Assembly: GCA_938004375.1 (NCBI GenBank)
Contig: CALKWH010000318.1
Span: 1-15,762 of the forward strand
Direction of reading: 5' to 3'
Length of the DNA stretch: 15,762 nt
From: an uncultured Pseudomonadota bacterium
GTDB taxonomy: Bacteria; Myxococcota_A; Polyangia; HGW-17
Shown here: piece by piece, positions 6,512 through 13,819 of the stretch
Numbering within the stretch: position 1 is the stretch's first letter
Layout of the letters: each line of letters starts with the position of its first letter
Notes under the pieces: generated by a model
Told to the model about the DNA's origin: nothing
The model's database searches: none
What the model saw: the letters and a program-made list of their open reading frames with translations, nothing else
Translations under genes and position numbers: made by a program

Positions 6512-7629
6512 GGCCAGTCGGGGACCATCGCGAACCACACCTCGTTGCCCGAGGCGATCGCCACGCACTTGCCGTTGGCGGCCGTGACGGGCTCGGCGAC
6601 CGGGGTGACGCCCTCGATGGGCAGGAGCTCCACGAGGGGTGCAGGATGACGACGAAGGAGCACGTACTTCCCGTCGCGGATCGCCAGCACCCAGTGGAAC
6701 CTGGTGGTGACCACCCGAAGACCCCGCGTTCCGGGGGGGATGGGACGGTTGTCCGGAGTGGGGGGCTCGCTCTTCTCCGTCTCGTAGCGGGACTTCGCGG
6801 TCAGGAACTGCCGGGCTCCGAAGTCGACTACGGGACCGTCGAGCTTCCAGAGCTCCTTCGAGGCGGCCAGCTCGAGCCCGAACTCCAGCACCCGGTCGTC
6901 CACCCCCACCATGATGAATTTCTCCGTCTTGCCGTCCCGGGTCCGGAAGTCGAAGTCGAACGCGGAGGCCCCCGGGATCTCGACCTTGCGCAAGAGGCCG
7001 CCGGTGGTGCGCCACAGGGCGAGCCCGTGGGGGTAGAGCGCGCCCGCGAGCTTGCCGTCGGGGGAGACGCGGAAGTCCAGCACGTGCTGCAGAAATCCGC
7101 CGCGCAGCGCCATCATGCGACCCTTGGGCGAGAACATGCGCAGGCTGTCGCCGTCCATCATGGCCACGACGTGGTCGTTGGGGAGGAACGCCGCCCGGGG
7201 GAACTCGGCGCAGCGGTTGCCCGCCGGGCAGCGCACCGGCGCGGTCCGCGTGGTCCAGACGGTCTTCCCGTCCGCGCCGAGGCGGGCCAGCTCCCAGTTC
7301 TTCGCGCCGGCGAGCACGGCCTTGCACTCGGGGTGGAGCGCCAGGGACTGCACCGGCTGCGTGAGGGAGCCGATCTTTTTGAGGGTCACCGCAGGGTGGG
7401 TGCGGAACACCAGCTCCGGCTCCTTCGGCGGCGGGGGAATGACCTTCTTCGGCGCTTCGGCCGGGGGCGTCATGGGCGAAGGCGGGGTGACCGGCGCCTT
7501 CGCGTCCGTCTCCGCGGGGGGCGTCGTCGTTTGGGGTCCGGCGGCCGGGGCCGCGGCCGGGCGGCACTGGGGGAGCCAGGCGAGGACCAGCGGCAGCAGG
7601 AACAGGCGGGAAGGGAAAAGTCGTCTCAT
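6508..7629 (-). CDS. Exported propeller-like protein, probable lipoprotein
   Basis: A 373-aa protein, function unknown. MRRLFPSRLFLLPLVLAWLPQC is a signal peptide ending in Cys22. LPQC is a poor lipobox, so lipid anchoring is possible but uncertain. Residues ~23-72 are a Pro/Ala/Thr-rich linker, as in surface lipoproteins. The remainder shows short repeats resembling WD40/PQQ propeller blades (VQSLALHPECKAVLA, VLDFRVSPDGKLAGALY, KFIMVGVDDRVLEFG, RFHWVLAIRDGKYVLL), so a beta-propeller in the periplasm or on the outer membrane is inferred. A CPAGNRC pair could form a disulphide. The ATG at 7629 is preferred over the GTG at 7638 because AGGTGG lies 5 nt upstream of it and overlaps the GTG. First gene of the minus-strand operon. 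Confidence 0.72.
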   Translation of the reverse strand: MRRLFPSRLFLLPLVLAWLPQCRPAAAPAAGPQTTTPPAETDAKAPVTPPSPMTPPAEAPKKVIPPPPKEPELVFRTHPAVTLKKIGSLTQPVQSLALHPECKAVLAGAKNWELARLGADGKTVWTTRTAPVRCPAGNRCAEFPRAAFLPNDHVVAMMDGDSLRMFSPKGRMMALRGGFLQHVLDFRVSPDGKLAGALYPHGLALWRTTGGLLRKVEIPGASAFDFDFRTRDGKTEKFIMVGVDDRVLEFGLELAASKELWKLDGPVVDFGARQFLTAKSRYETEKSEPPTPDNRPIPPGTRGLRVVTTRFHWVLAIRDGKYVLLRRHPAPLVELLPIEGVTPVAEPVTAANGKCVAIASGNEVWFAMVPDWP

Positions 7630-7634
7630 GTCCG

Positions 7635-7640
7635 CCACCT
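7635..7640 (-). promoter_or_regulatory. Ribosome binding site deciding start at 7629
   Basis: AGGTGG on the minus strand, 5 nt before ATG 7629. It includes the alternative GTG codon (7636-7638), which therefore has no proper site of its own. Confidence 0.6.
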
Positions 7641-7773
7641 TACGATGAAACCCCGGGGGATGTAAACCCGGTCCGCCCAGGGAGATCGCAAGAGGTTCTG
7701 GTTGACATCATCATGGTCACCAGGATTGGACACCACATTCGACAAAGCAAGCATGTGTTGCGCCCTCTTCCGT

Positions 7774-7785
7774 CGAAATCGAAAT
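7774..7785 (+). repeat. Two-unit CGAAAT repeat downstream of the tamB-like gene
   Basis: Two CGAAAT units lie 17 bp beyond the stop codon of the tamB-like gene, in the 173-bp gap before the next operon. It belongs to the same hexamer family as the repeats at 607-630, 945-970 and 13725-13744. The rest of the gap (7630-7802) shows no convincing promoter or gene. Confidence 0.7.
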
Positions 7786-7802
7786 TACGGTCAAGGACTC
7801 TG

Positions 7803-10385
7803 TCACCAAAACCCGAGGATGTCCTTCGGGTCGCCGCGGAAGCGCATGCGATACCGCAACTCGACGCGGCCCTTGAGGGGCTCCTCGTATTCGTACTGGT
7901 TCACGTCGGGGATGTAGCGGCGCAGGATGCCCTCGAGCCAGAGTTGGTCGAAGAACTTGATCTGCAGGCCGCCCTCCTGGCGGTTGCGCCCCAAAAAGCC
8001 GACCTCGACCTCGCCCTTCATCGTAACGTGGCGCAGGAAGGTCTTGCTCATGCGCACCTGCAGCGAGTCGCTGCCCAGCTCCAGGCGGAACAGGTCGAGC
8101 CGGGTGACCATCTTGATCGGGTTGGCCACCAGCATCGAGAGGAAGTCTCCGGTGACCTGCTTGATGGGCTCGTCGTAGTAATCGAGGAGGTTGAAGCCGC
8201 CGGAGCCGAGGCCGGTGCCGTCCTTGGGGCTGCCGCGCCAGGCCGCGCGGATGTCCTCGGTGGTGCGTCCAGCCGCCAGGAGCATGACGATCTGCCCCTG
8301 CTCCATGTCCGGGACGCTGGTGAGCGTGAAGTCGACGCGGTCCAGCGGTCCGGAGAGATGCAACTTGACGAGCACCTCGTCACCGTTGAGATCCTCGACC
8401 ATGGTGGTGCCCCGGATGTTCAGGAACGGCTCGCGGGTGAGATCGAAGTTGATGGTGCCCTCGTCCACTTCGTACTGTCCCCGGAAGAACGGGATTTTGA
8501 ACGTCCCCAGGTTGACGGTCAGTTGTCCCTGCAGGCGGGGTTCGGCCAGGGTGCCCGTCACCGACATGAGCCCGTCGAGTTGGAGATTGGCGACGTTGTT
8601 CTCGACCTCGAGCTCCCCCGTGTTCAGGAGCGAGATCGCCAGCCGGGTATCGGCCAGGCCGGGGATGGCCTGCCAGATCGGGCGCTCGGCTTCGTGGAAG
8701 CGGTGCACGGTGAGGATCTGCTTGATCACGTCGTACTGCTGGATGTACCGGCCCGAGATCAGGTCCACCTTGCCCGCGAGCTCGGTGGCGCCCGCGGGAC
8801 CGCGCAGGGTCAGGCTGGTGTTCATCTCCGAGGTGAAGACCGTCGGGATCGAGTAGGGGATGGCGTTGCCGGCGATCTCGAGGTCCCAGAACACCGTGGG
8901 GAGGAGGCGCACCTTCCCTGCGACCCTGAAGTCGCCGTCTTCGTATCCCAGGACGAACCGCTCCAGCCGGAGTTCCTCGTTGCGGAAGTGGATGATCCCG
9001 TGCTGGAGGATCACGCTTTGGGACAGGCCGCGCACCCGCAGTTCGACCTGGCGTGCGGTGAGGGTGCCGCTGGCGCGCGGGGCCGACGGAGGCCCGTTCA
9101 CCATCGCTTTGAGTTGGGCCGAGCCCTGGAGCTCGGCGAAGTGGCGCCCGAGGAAATACATCATGATCTCATGGGGCACTTCGCCCGCCAGGGAGAGGTC
9201 GCGGAACTCGGGGCCCGCATCGGTGAACTCGACGAAGCCCGCCACGCGCAGGGGGCTGCCCGCCTGACCGGCGAGGTTGGCCGACACGCGCAGGCAGGAG
9301 GGCAGCTTGGTGACCTCGAGTTGGTCGAGCCGCAGGCGCACCCGCGCGTCGGCGAGGATCACCGTGGCGCGGGGAATGCGCAGGCTGCCGGCGAGCTCGG
9401 GGACGAGGGGGGAGCCGGTGATGGCCAGGTAGAGTGGCCCCCCGCCGTCCACCGAGGTGACATGGGCGGGGTATAAAAAGTTCATGCGCCGCGCGTCGAG
9501 CGTGCCGCGGACCGAGAGCGCGAGCCGCGTCGGGGAGACGGTGCCGTTGACGGTGACGGGGTTCCCGCCCAGATCCATGGGGACTTGATCCAGGTGCACA
9601 CCGTCGGATCCGAACCGCAGGTCGAAGGGCGCCGCGTTGCGGATGGCGGCGTCCGGGCGACCCTCGAAGAGCGCGGGGACCAGGACCAGCAGACCGGCCA
9701 CGCGGACCGACAGTCGCGGCGCCTGATCGAATGCGAACCGGATGGTCCCGGTGATCGAGAGGGGGTATCGGCTGTAGCGCGTGGGCAGGTGTCGCTCGAG
9801 TTGCAGGCCGACGAAGTCCAGGTTCACCTGCCATCGGCCCTCCTCCAGGGATCCCGAGAACCGGTGGATCGAGCCGATGTCCCCGGAGATCAGGCTCTGG
9901 CCGCGAGGTCCCGGAGCGAACAACAATACGACATCGCCGAGGTTGCGGAAGACCGGGGAGCTCAGGTCATGGAAGACCAGCCGGCCTCGGAAGCTGCGAA
10001 AACCACGGGCGAACGACCGCCAGTTTGTCGCGTCCGGCTGGCCGGTGGTGGCCGTCACCTCGCCGGTGAGGAAGCCTTGCTGACTTCCGAGGTGGGCGGG
10101 GAGTTGAAACGGGTGTCGACGGAAAGTGGCTTTGAGCACCGTGAGACCGCCCCGTCGTGTCCGGCTAGCGGTCACCGTCGGGGACCGCAGGCGGTTTGAG
10201 GACCGCGTGAGCCTTCCGCCCAGCAGGGACTCCAGAACTGGGGTCGGGCGGAGCGTGCCGGTCGCCGGTCCCGCGGTCGCCTGCCCCGGACACGCGAACC
10301 AGACCGCCAGCGCGCAGCCGGCCGCCAGCCAGAAGCGGCTGGTGACACGACGGTCTTTGGCGGCTCGGTGGGGGGCTCGTTCCAT
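7803..10385 (-). CDS. tamB: TamB-like envelope protein (DUF490 C-terminal domain)
   Basis: An 860-aa AsmA/TamB-superfamily protein. TamB is anchored in the inner membrane, spans the periplasm as a hydrophobic beta-groove and functions in outer-membrane assembly and lipid transport. Residues ~15-38 (RFWLAAGCALAVWFACPGQATA) are a signal peptide or anchor. The rest is nearly all beta strands with repeated G.v....G..... patterns. The DUF490 hallmark is clear at ~residues 630-710: IPFFRGQYEVDEGTINF, PFLNIRGTT, VKLHLSGPLDRVDFTLTSVP, then QIVMLLAAGRTTEDI. The C-terminus ends in alternating strands (VELRYRMRF). At 860 aa it is shorter than E. coli TamB (1259 aa). No BamA/TamA partner is in the window. 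The ATG at 10385 is the only suitable start and lacks a ribosome binding site (see the promoter entry). Confidence 0.82.
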   Translation of the reverse strand: MERAPHRAAKDRRVTSRFWLAAGCALAVWFACPGQATAGPATGTLRPTPVLESLLGGRLTRSSNRLRSPTVTASRTRRGGLTVLKATFRRHPFQLPAHLGSQQGFLTGEVTATTGQPDATNWRSFARGFRSFRGRLVFHDLSSPVFRNLGDVVLLFAPGPRGQSLISGDIGSIHRFSGSLEEGRWQVNLDFVGLQLERHLPTRYSRYPLSITGTIRFAFDQAPRLSVRVAGLLVLVPALFEGRPDAAIRNAAPFDLRFGSDGVHLDQVPMDLGGNPVTVNGTVSPTRLALSVRGTLDARRMNFLYPAHVTSVDGGGPLYLAITGSPLVPELAGSLRIPRATVILADARVRLRLDQLEVTKLPSCLRVSANLAGQAGSPLRVAGFVEFTDAGPEFRDLSLAGEVPHEIMMYFLGRHFAELQGSAQLKAMVNGPPSAPRASGTLTARQVELRVRGLSQSVILQHGIIHFRNEELRLERFVLGYEDGDFRVAGKVRLLPTVFWDLEIAGNAIPYSIPTVFTSEMNTSLTLRGPAGATELAGKVDLISGRYIQQYDVIKQILTVHRFHEAERPIWQAIPGLADTRLAISLLNTGELEVENNVANLQLDGLMSVTGTLAEPRLQGQLTVNLGTFKIPFFRGQYEVDEGTINFDLTREPFLNIRGTTMVEDLNGDEVLVKLHLSGPLDRVDFTLTSVPDMEQGQIVMLLAAGRTTEDIRAAWRGSPKDGTGLGSGGFNLLDYYDEPIKQVTGDFLSMLVANPIKMVTRLDLFRLELGSDSLQVRMSKTFLRHVTMKGEVEVGFLGRNRQEGGLQIKFFDQLWLEGILRRYIPDVNQYEYEEPLKGRVELRYRMRFRGDPKDILGFW

Positions 10386-10392
10386 CGGACCA

Positions 10393-10421
10393 TTATTAGT
10401 GGAATTTTCCTCCGCTCACAA
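10393..10421 (-). promoter_or_regulatory. Candidate promoter for the tamB-like gene
   Basis: On the minus strand TTGTGA (10416-10421) and TAATAA (10393-10398) are 17 bp apart. Transcription would begin at about 10385-10386, at the ATG itself, implying a leaderless mRNA. This fits the lack of a ribosome binding site. The GGAGG at 10409-10413 is too far from the ATG, and the nearer ATG at 10393 is out of frame. Confidence 0.4.
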
Positions 10422-10437
10422 CACTTGGTGAATGCTC

Positions 10438-10466
10438 TTGACTTCACAGGATTTATTTTCTTTAAT
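10438..10466 (+). promoter_or_regulatory. Sigma-70-type promoter for the zinc-ribbon/PilZ genes
   Basis: TTGACT (10438-10443) and TTTAAT (10461-10466) are separated by 17 bp of T-rich sequence; each hexamer matches consensus at 5 of 6 positions. This predicts a start near 10473 and a ~60-nt leader. The leader contains a short inverted pair TGCGCG (10467-10472) / CGCGCA (10488-10493), of uncertain meaning. It is the best promoter match in the window. Confidence 0.65.
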
Positions 10467-10521
10467 TGCGCGACAGATTCGGCCCTACGCGCATCACGGG
10501 TGAGTTGTGCGTATTACCGCC

Positions 10522-10526
10522 AGGAG
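10522..10526 (+). promoter_or_regulatory. Ribosome binding site of the zinc-ribbon gene
   Basis: AGGAG, 6 nt before the ATG at 10533. It fixes the start there rather than at the ATG at 10368, which lies upstream of the promoter and within the tamB-like gene. Confidence 0.75.
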
Positions 10527-10532
10527 CCAGCC

Positions 10533-11609
10533 ATGAGCCAGATTCAATGCCCTTTTTGTAACCATGCCAATAGCGGGTCCATCCCGTTCTGCTCGGAGTG
10601 CGGCCGGGTGCTTCCCATGGGGGACGAGGCCCAGGTGATGGCCGAGACCATCGGCTCCAGCTTCGAGATCAAGTGGGCGATCGTGGGGATGATCGTCATC
10701 TTCCTGCTCTCCTCGGCCACCATTTTCGGCTTCAAGTTCATCGGAATGGACCTGACTTTCATGCAGACGCCCGAATCCGCCCGGCTCGACGCTCCTGGGG
10801 TGGCCAGCCTGTCTCCCGAGTGGGTCCTGGCGCCCGTGGACGAGCCGGTACAGGTCTCCATCCGTACCATGGGGTACGAGTCCCTCACCGCCCCCCACGC
10901 CGTGACGATCAAGGTCTGCGGCCAGGTGGTGCCCGTGATGAAGCAGGCCGCGGCGCCGCTCAAGGCCGAGGTGCTCATGCCCTTCGGCGTGCCCATGAAC
11001 CGGCTCAAGATCCCCGCCGAGGACAACGTCGCGTTCATGCCCCCCGCTTGCCCCCGCGAAGGCTTCCATGACCTCGAGGTCCGCTTCGAGAACGGCCAGA
11101 CCCTGCGCAAATCCATGGCGCTGTTCTTCACCGACGTCCATAAGCCTTGGTTCCTGTTCTACACCGAGACCGGCCTGGACGTGCTGGAAAAGCTCTTGAG
11201 CAACGCGAAGGCCAGCCCGGAACAACTCGTGTATGCGTTCAAGAACAACTTCACCACGCCCGCCGAGGACGCCATCAAGATCATCGGCTCCATCCAGAAG
11301 GAAGACGAGCGTATGAAGATGCTGAGCCTGGCCTTCTGGGGACTCTTCTTCCTCGAGGCCCTCGCCTTTTTTATCGGCGGCCTCATCTCCTCCCGGCTCT
11401 CCCCGGGCATCACCATCAAAGAGTCGATGACCGCCGGCGTGCTCGTGGTCATCCTGCTCATCGTGCGCAACGGGTTGTTTTTCGGGGCCGGCGGCAATTA
11501 CATGGTGTTCCAGTTGCTGATCATGTTCCCGACGTACGCCTCCATGGCATCGTTGGGCGGATACATGGGCGAGAAGTGGCAGGGGCTGCTGCAGAAGAAG
11601 CCCGTCTAG
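10533..11609 (+). CDS. Zinc-ribbon multi-pass membrane protein, unknown function
   Basis: A 358-aa protein without a recognised family name. The N-terminus has a zinc ribbon, CPFC (6-9) and CSEC (20-23), facing the cytoplasm by prediction. A first membrane helix follows at ~48-70 (IKWAIVGMIVIFLLSSATIFGF). Residues ~75-260 form a soluble domain that should be periplasmic; its beginning resembles an immunoglobulin-like strand pattern (VQVSIRTMGYESLTAPHAVTI). Three more hydrophobic helices lie at ~262-285, ~299-318 and ~322-345, leaving the lysine-containing tail (KWQGLLQKKPV) in the cytoplasm. The start is set by AGGAG 6 nt upstream. The PilZ-PEGA gene follows 113 bp later on the same strand, so the two may be co-transcribed and may work together at the inner membrane; that is inference. 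Confidence 0.82.
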   Translation: MSQIQCPFCNHANSGSIPFCSECGRVLPMGDEAQVMAETIGSSFEIKWAIVGMIVIFLLSSATIFGFKFIGMDLTFMQTPESARLDAPGVASLSPEWVLAPVDEPVQVSIRTMGYESLTAPHAVTIKVCGQVVPVMKQAAAPLKAEVLMPFGVPMNRLKIPAEDNVAFMPPACPREGFHDLEVRFENGQTLRKSMALFFTDVHKPWFLFYTETGLDVLEKLLSNAKASPEQLVYAFKNNFTTPAEDAIKIIGSIQKEDERMKMLSLAFWGLFFLEALAFFIGGLISSRLSPGITIKESMTAGVLVVILLIVRNGLFFGAGGNYMVFQLLIMFPTYASMASLGGYMGEKWQGLLQKKPV

Positions 11610-11624
11610 GTTGATTTTTCAACC
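11609..11624 (+). terminator. Weak terminator-like hairpin after the zinc-ribbon gene
   Basis: GGTTGA-TTTT-TCAACC is a perfect 6-bp stem with a 4-nt loop, starting on the last base of the stop codon. No T-run follows, so it may only attenuate transcription or protect the 3' end. The rest of the 113-bp gap to 11722 shows no convincing promoter; TACATT at 11654-11659 has no matching -35. Confidence 0.3.
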
Positions 11625-11711
11625 AATATGTGGCCGTCTCGACCCGGATTTGGTACATTCTTCCGAACCGGGCCAGCTTGCGCGAGCCGGCTCATACTGT
11701 CCCGTGGAGTG

Positions 11712-11717
11712 AAGGTG
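11712..11717 (+). promoter_or_regulatory. Ribosome binding site of the PilZ-PEGA gene
   Basis: AAGGTG, 5 nt before the ATG at 11723. It supports that start over the in-frame ATG at 11630, whose first 31 codons do not resemble a PilZ domain. Confidence 0.65.
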
Positions 11718-11722
11718 ATTCG

Positions 11723-13705
11723 ATGCCGACGCCAGTGAAACTGACCATCAAATTCAAGGCAGACACCTTGGAGGAATTCGTCGAGCGTTACGGGGTCTAC
11801 GTCAGCCAGGGCGGGATCTTCGTTCGGACCAAGAAGCCCCTCTCCGTGGGTTCCCTGGTGGACTTCGAGTTCAAGTTGCAGAACGGCGGCGCCCTGCTCA
11901 AGGGAATGGGCACCGTGGTCTGGACGCGGGAGCACGACCCCGCCCGCCGCGGCGCCCCGGCCGGCATGGGCCTGCGCTACGACTCCCTCGACGACGAGAG
12001 CATCTCCATCCTCACGCGCATCCTCGCCCTCAAGGGCAGCGACGCCGGCAGCGAGTCCGATGGCCCGGCCGAGGCCGGCCAGGTCACCTCTCCCGGACAG
12101 CAGCAGGAGAAGACGCGGGTCGCCTCCATGGACGTCCTCAACGCCCTGCGCGAGAGCGTCCACGACGAGGCGGTGTCCGGCGAGGTTGCGGGCTCCCAGC
12201 CCAAGCCCCTCCCGAAGCTGGACCTCGACGCTCCCGTGGACCTCGATGCCCCCCTGCAGAAGGCCGGGGCCTCCCTGGATCTGGACCGTCCCATGGACGA
12301 GGTCCCCTCGCTGCCCGAGCCGAAGAAAAGCATGGACGAGGAAGCCACGCCCTTGCCCCAGGCGGCCGCTCCACTCCTTCCCATGAGCGAGATCCGCGAG
12401 CCGTTCGACCTGAAGTCGACCCTCAAGAACGAGGAGTCCGCCCCGGTGTCGGCGCCCGAGCCAGAGGAAGATGATCTCCCCACGGCCGTGCGCCCGGTCG
12501 AGGCGAAGTCGCAGGTGGCCTCCGAGGTCAGCGACGTCCTGGCCGAGCTCAAGGAAATGTCCTCCAAGTCCGTGCTCCACGAGGACGGGGACACGGGCGG
12601 TCTGCGACTGCCCAAGCCCATGTCCGCCGAGGAGGCCGACGGCCCAGAAATCCCTCATCCGCATCTGGAGGCCAAGCCCACCCACAAGGCCGAAAAGGAA
12701 CTTGATGACAAGGAGTTGTTCGACGAGATCGACAACGCGCTGCTGGCTGGCAAGGGCGGCACCGGCGCTGCTCCGGCGGCCGCCGGGAAGCCCGCAAAAG
12801 CCGAACAGGACGCGGCCGCCGTGGTCAAGGATCGCGGCCGGGACAAGGCGCCCGATAAGAAGGTCCCCGTGCGCGTCTACGAGGAAGAGACCAAGAGCGG
12901 CGCCGGCATGTGGATTTTGCTGGTGATCCTCCTCCTGGCCCTGGCCGGGGGGGGATTCTACTACTGGAAGTTCCTGCGGCCCTCCCAGAAGGACGCCCAG
13001 AAGCCTGCCGGGACCGAGCAGCCCACGACCCCGGACATGGCCATGGAGCCTGAAATGGCGCCCGAGCCCGAGATGGCCATGGAGCCTGAGATGGCGCCCG
13101 AGCCCGAGATGGCCATGGAGCCCGAGATGGCGCCCGAACCCGTCAAGGACGCCACGCCGGTGGAACCCGAGATGGCGCCCGAGCCCGAGATGGCCATGGA
13201 GCCCCTGGTCGTCGCCCCGCCCGACATGGCCCCGGACAAGACCTGCCCCGATGGCGAGTTCGCCATCGCCGTGACCTCGGTGCCGTCCGGCGCCGCGCTC
13301 ACGATCAATCTCGAGAAGATGACCGAAAAGACCCCGGCCACGTTCTGCTACAAGGCCGGCCGCGGCATCACCATCGCCTTCGAGCACCCCGACGGCGTTC
13401 CGGCCTCGGAGTTTATCCCCAAGCTCACGCAGAAGACCGACGTCCACAAGCAGTTGGCCGCCTATCCGCGTCGCATCCTGGTCCAGACCGATCCCAAGGG
13501 CGCGGTCGTCATCATCGACGGCGAGAAGATCGGCAACTCCACCATCTCGCGGACCTACGACAAGCCCCAGGAAATCTGGAAGGTCGAGATCAAGTTGCCC
13601 GGCTACAAGGACGAATCCTTCGAGGTCCGCGGCGACGATCCCAAGTGGAACACCCGCACCCGCGTCAAGAGCTTCGACATATTCAGGAAATTGATCAAGA
13701 ATTAA
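11723..13705 (+). CDS. PilZ-transmembrane-PEGA protein
   Basis: A 660-aa membrane protein. Residues 1-~110 are a PilZ-like domain resembling the Myxococcus family TIGR02266 (VKLTIKFKADTLEEFVERYG, then VSQGGIFVRTKKPLSVGSLVDFEF and GTVVWTRE). The upstream RxxxR c-di-GMP-binding motif is not evident, so ligand binding is doubtful. Residues ~110-390 are an acidic, Pro/Asp-rich, probably disordered linker with DLDAP-type repeats. One membrane helix lies at ~395-413 (MWILLVILLLALAGGGFYY). Then comes a Glu/Pro/Met tandem repeat (~439-500), and ~508-660 carries PEGA-like units (VTSVPSGAALTIN; LVQTDPKGAVVIIDGEKIG). Cys508 and Cys542 could form a disulphide. Topology is inferred as PilZ inside and PEGA outside. 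A role in envelope, motility or secretion signalling is plausible but not shown. Confidence 0.85.
   Translation: MPTPVKLTIKFKADTLEEFVERYGVYVSQGGIFVRTKKPLSVGSLVDFEFKLQNGGALLKGMGTVVWTREHDPARRGAPAGMGLRYDSLDDESISILTRILALKGSDAGSESDGPAEAGQVTSPGQQQEKTRVASMDVLNALRESVHDEAVSGEVAGSQPKPLPKLDLDAPVDLDAPLQKAGASLDLDRPMDEVPSLPEPKKSMDEEATPLPQAAAPLLPMSEIREPFDLKSTLKNEESAPVSAPEPEEDDLPTAVRPVEAKSQVASEVSDVLAELKEMSSKSVLHEDGDTGGLRLPKPMSAEEADGPEIPHPHLEAKPTHKAEKELDDKELFDEIDNALLAGKGGTGAAPAAAGKPAKAEQDAAAVVKDRGRDKAPDKKVPVRVYEEETKSGAGMWILLVILLLALAGGGFYYWKFLRPSQKDAQKPAGTEQPTTPDMAMEPEMAPEPEMAMEPEMAPEPEMAMEPEMAPEPVKDATPVEPEMAPEPEMAMEPLVVAPPDMAPDKTCPDGEFAIAVTSVPSGAALTINLEKMTEKTPATFCYKAGRGITIAFEHPDGVPASEFIPKLTQKTDVHKQLAAYPRRILVQTDPKGAVVIIDGEKIGNSTISRTYDKPQEIWKVEIKLPGYKDESFEVRGDDPKWNTRTRVKSFDIFRKLIKN
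13037..13144 (+). repeat. 36-bp in-frame tandem repeat (12-aa unit)
   Basis: Three 36-bp units (13037-13072, 13073-13108, 13109-13144), each encoding MAMEPEMAPEPE with small third-base differences; the last unit ends in Val. A degenerate fourth copy follows around 13171-13206. The repeat forms an acidic, proline-rich spacer after the membrane helix of the PilZ-PEGA protein. Near-identity at the DNA level suggests recent expansion and possible length variation between strains. Confidence 0.9.
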
Positions 13706-13724
13706 CGGTCGATCGGGATCCAGG

Positions 13725-13744
13725 TCGAAATCGAAATCGAAATC
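13725..13744 (+). repeat. Three-unit CGAAAT repeat downstream of the PilZ-PEGA gene
   Basis: Three CGAAAT units (13726-13743) begin 20 bp after the stop codon. It is the same repeat family and strand sense relative to the gene as at 604-629 and, on the minus strand, downstream of truC. It lies in the convergent gap 13706-13819. Confidence 0.85.
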
Positions 13745-13796
13745 AGGATCTTCCCCACCTCACGGGATCAATCCGGTCATTAGGTTCCCTCTGACG

Positions 13797-13819
13797 GGGC
13801 GCCCTTTTGCGGGTGTCCC
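13797..13819. terminator. Possible bidirectional terminator hairpin
   Basis: GGGCGCCC (13797-13804) pairs with GGGTGTCCC (13811-13819) through 8 pairs, including one G-T pair and one bulge, around the loop TTTTGC. It sits between convergent genes and abuts the stop codon of the minus-strand gene. No long T-run follows, so confidence is low. Confidence 0.3.

Noticed and set aside
5543..7567. 674-aa version of the radical SAM frame
   Set aside because: The extension beyond 6511 is an out-of-frame reading of the propeller-like gene, rich in Arg/Gly/Pro, without motifs.
7713..9476. 587-codon plus-strand frame opposite the tamB-like gene
   Set aside because: Low-complexity antisense composition, no ribosome binding site, and clear DUF490 motifs on the other strand.
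11667..11684. Sigma-54 promoter before the PilZ-PEGA gene
   Set aside because: GGGCCAGCTTGC resembles parts of the -24/-12 consensus, but the spacing between the GG and GC elements is wrong.
11606..13447. 613-codon minus-strand frame opposite the PilZ-PEGA gene
   Set aside because: Composed of repeated Gly-His-Leu-Gly runs that mirror the Asp/Pro/Glu-rich linker; no domain or start signal.
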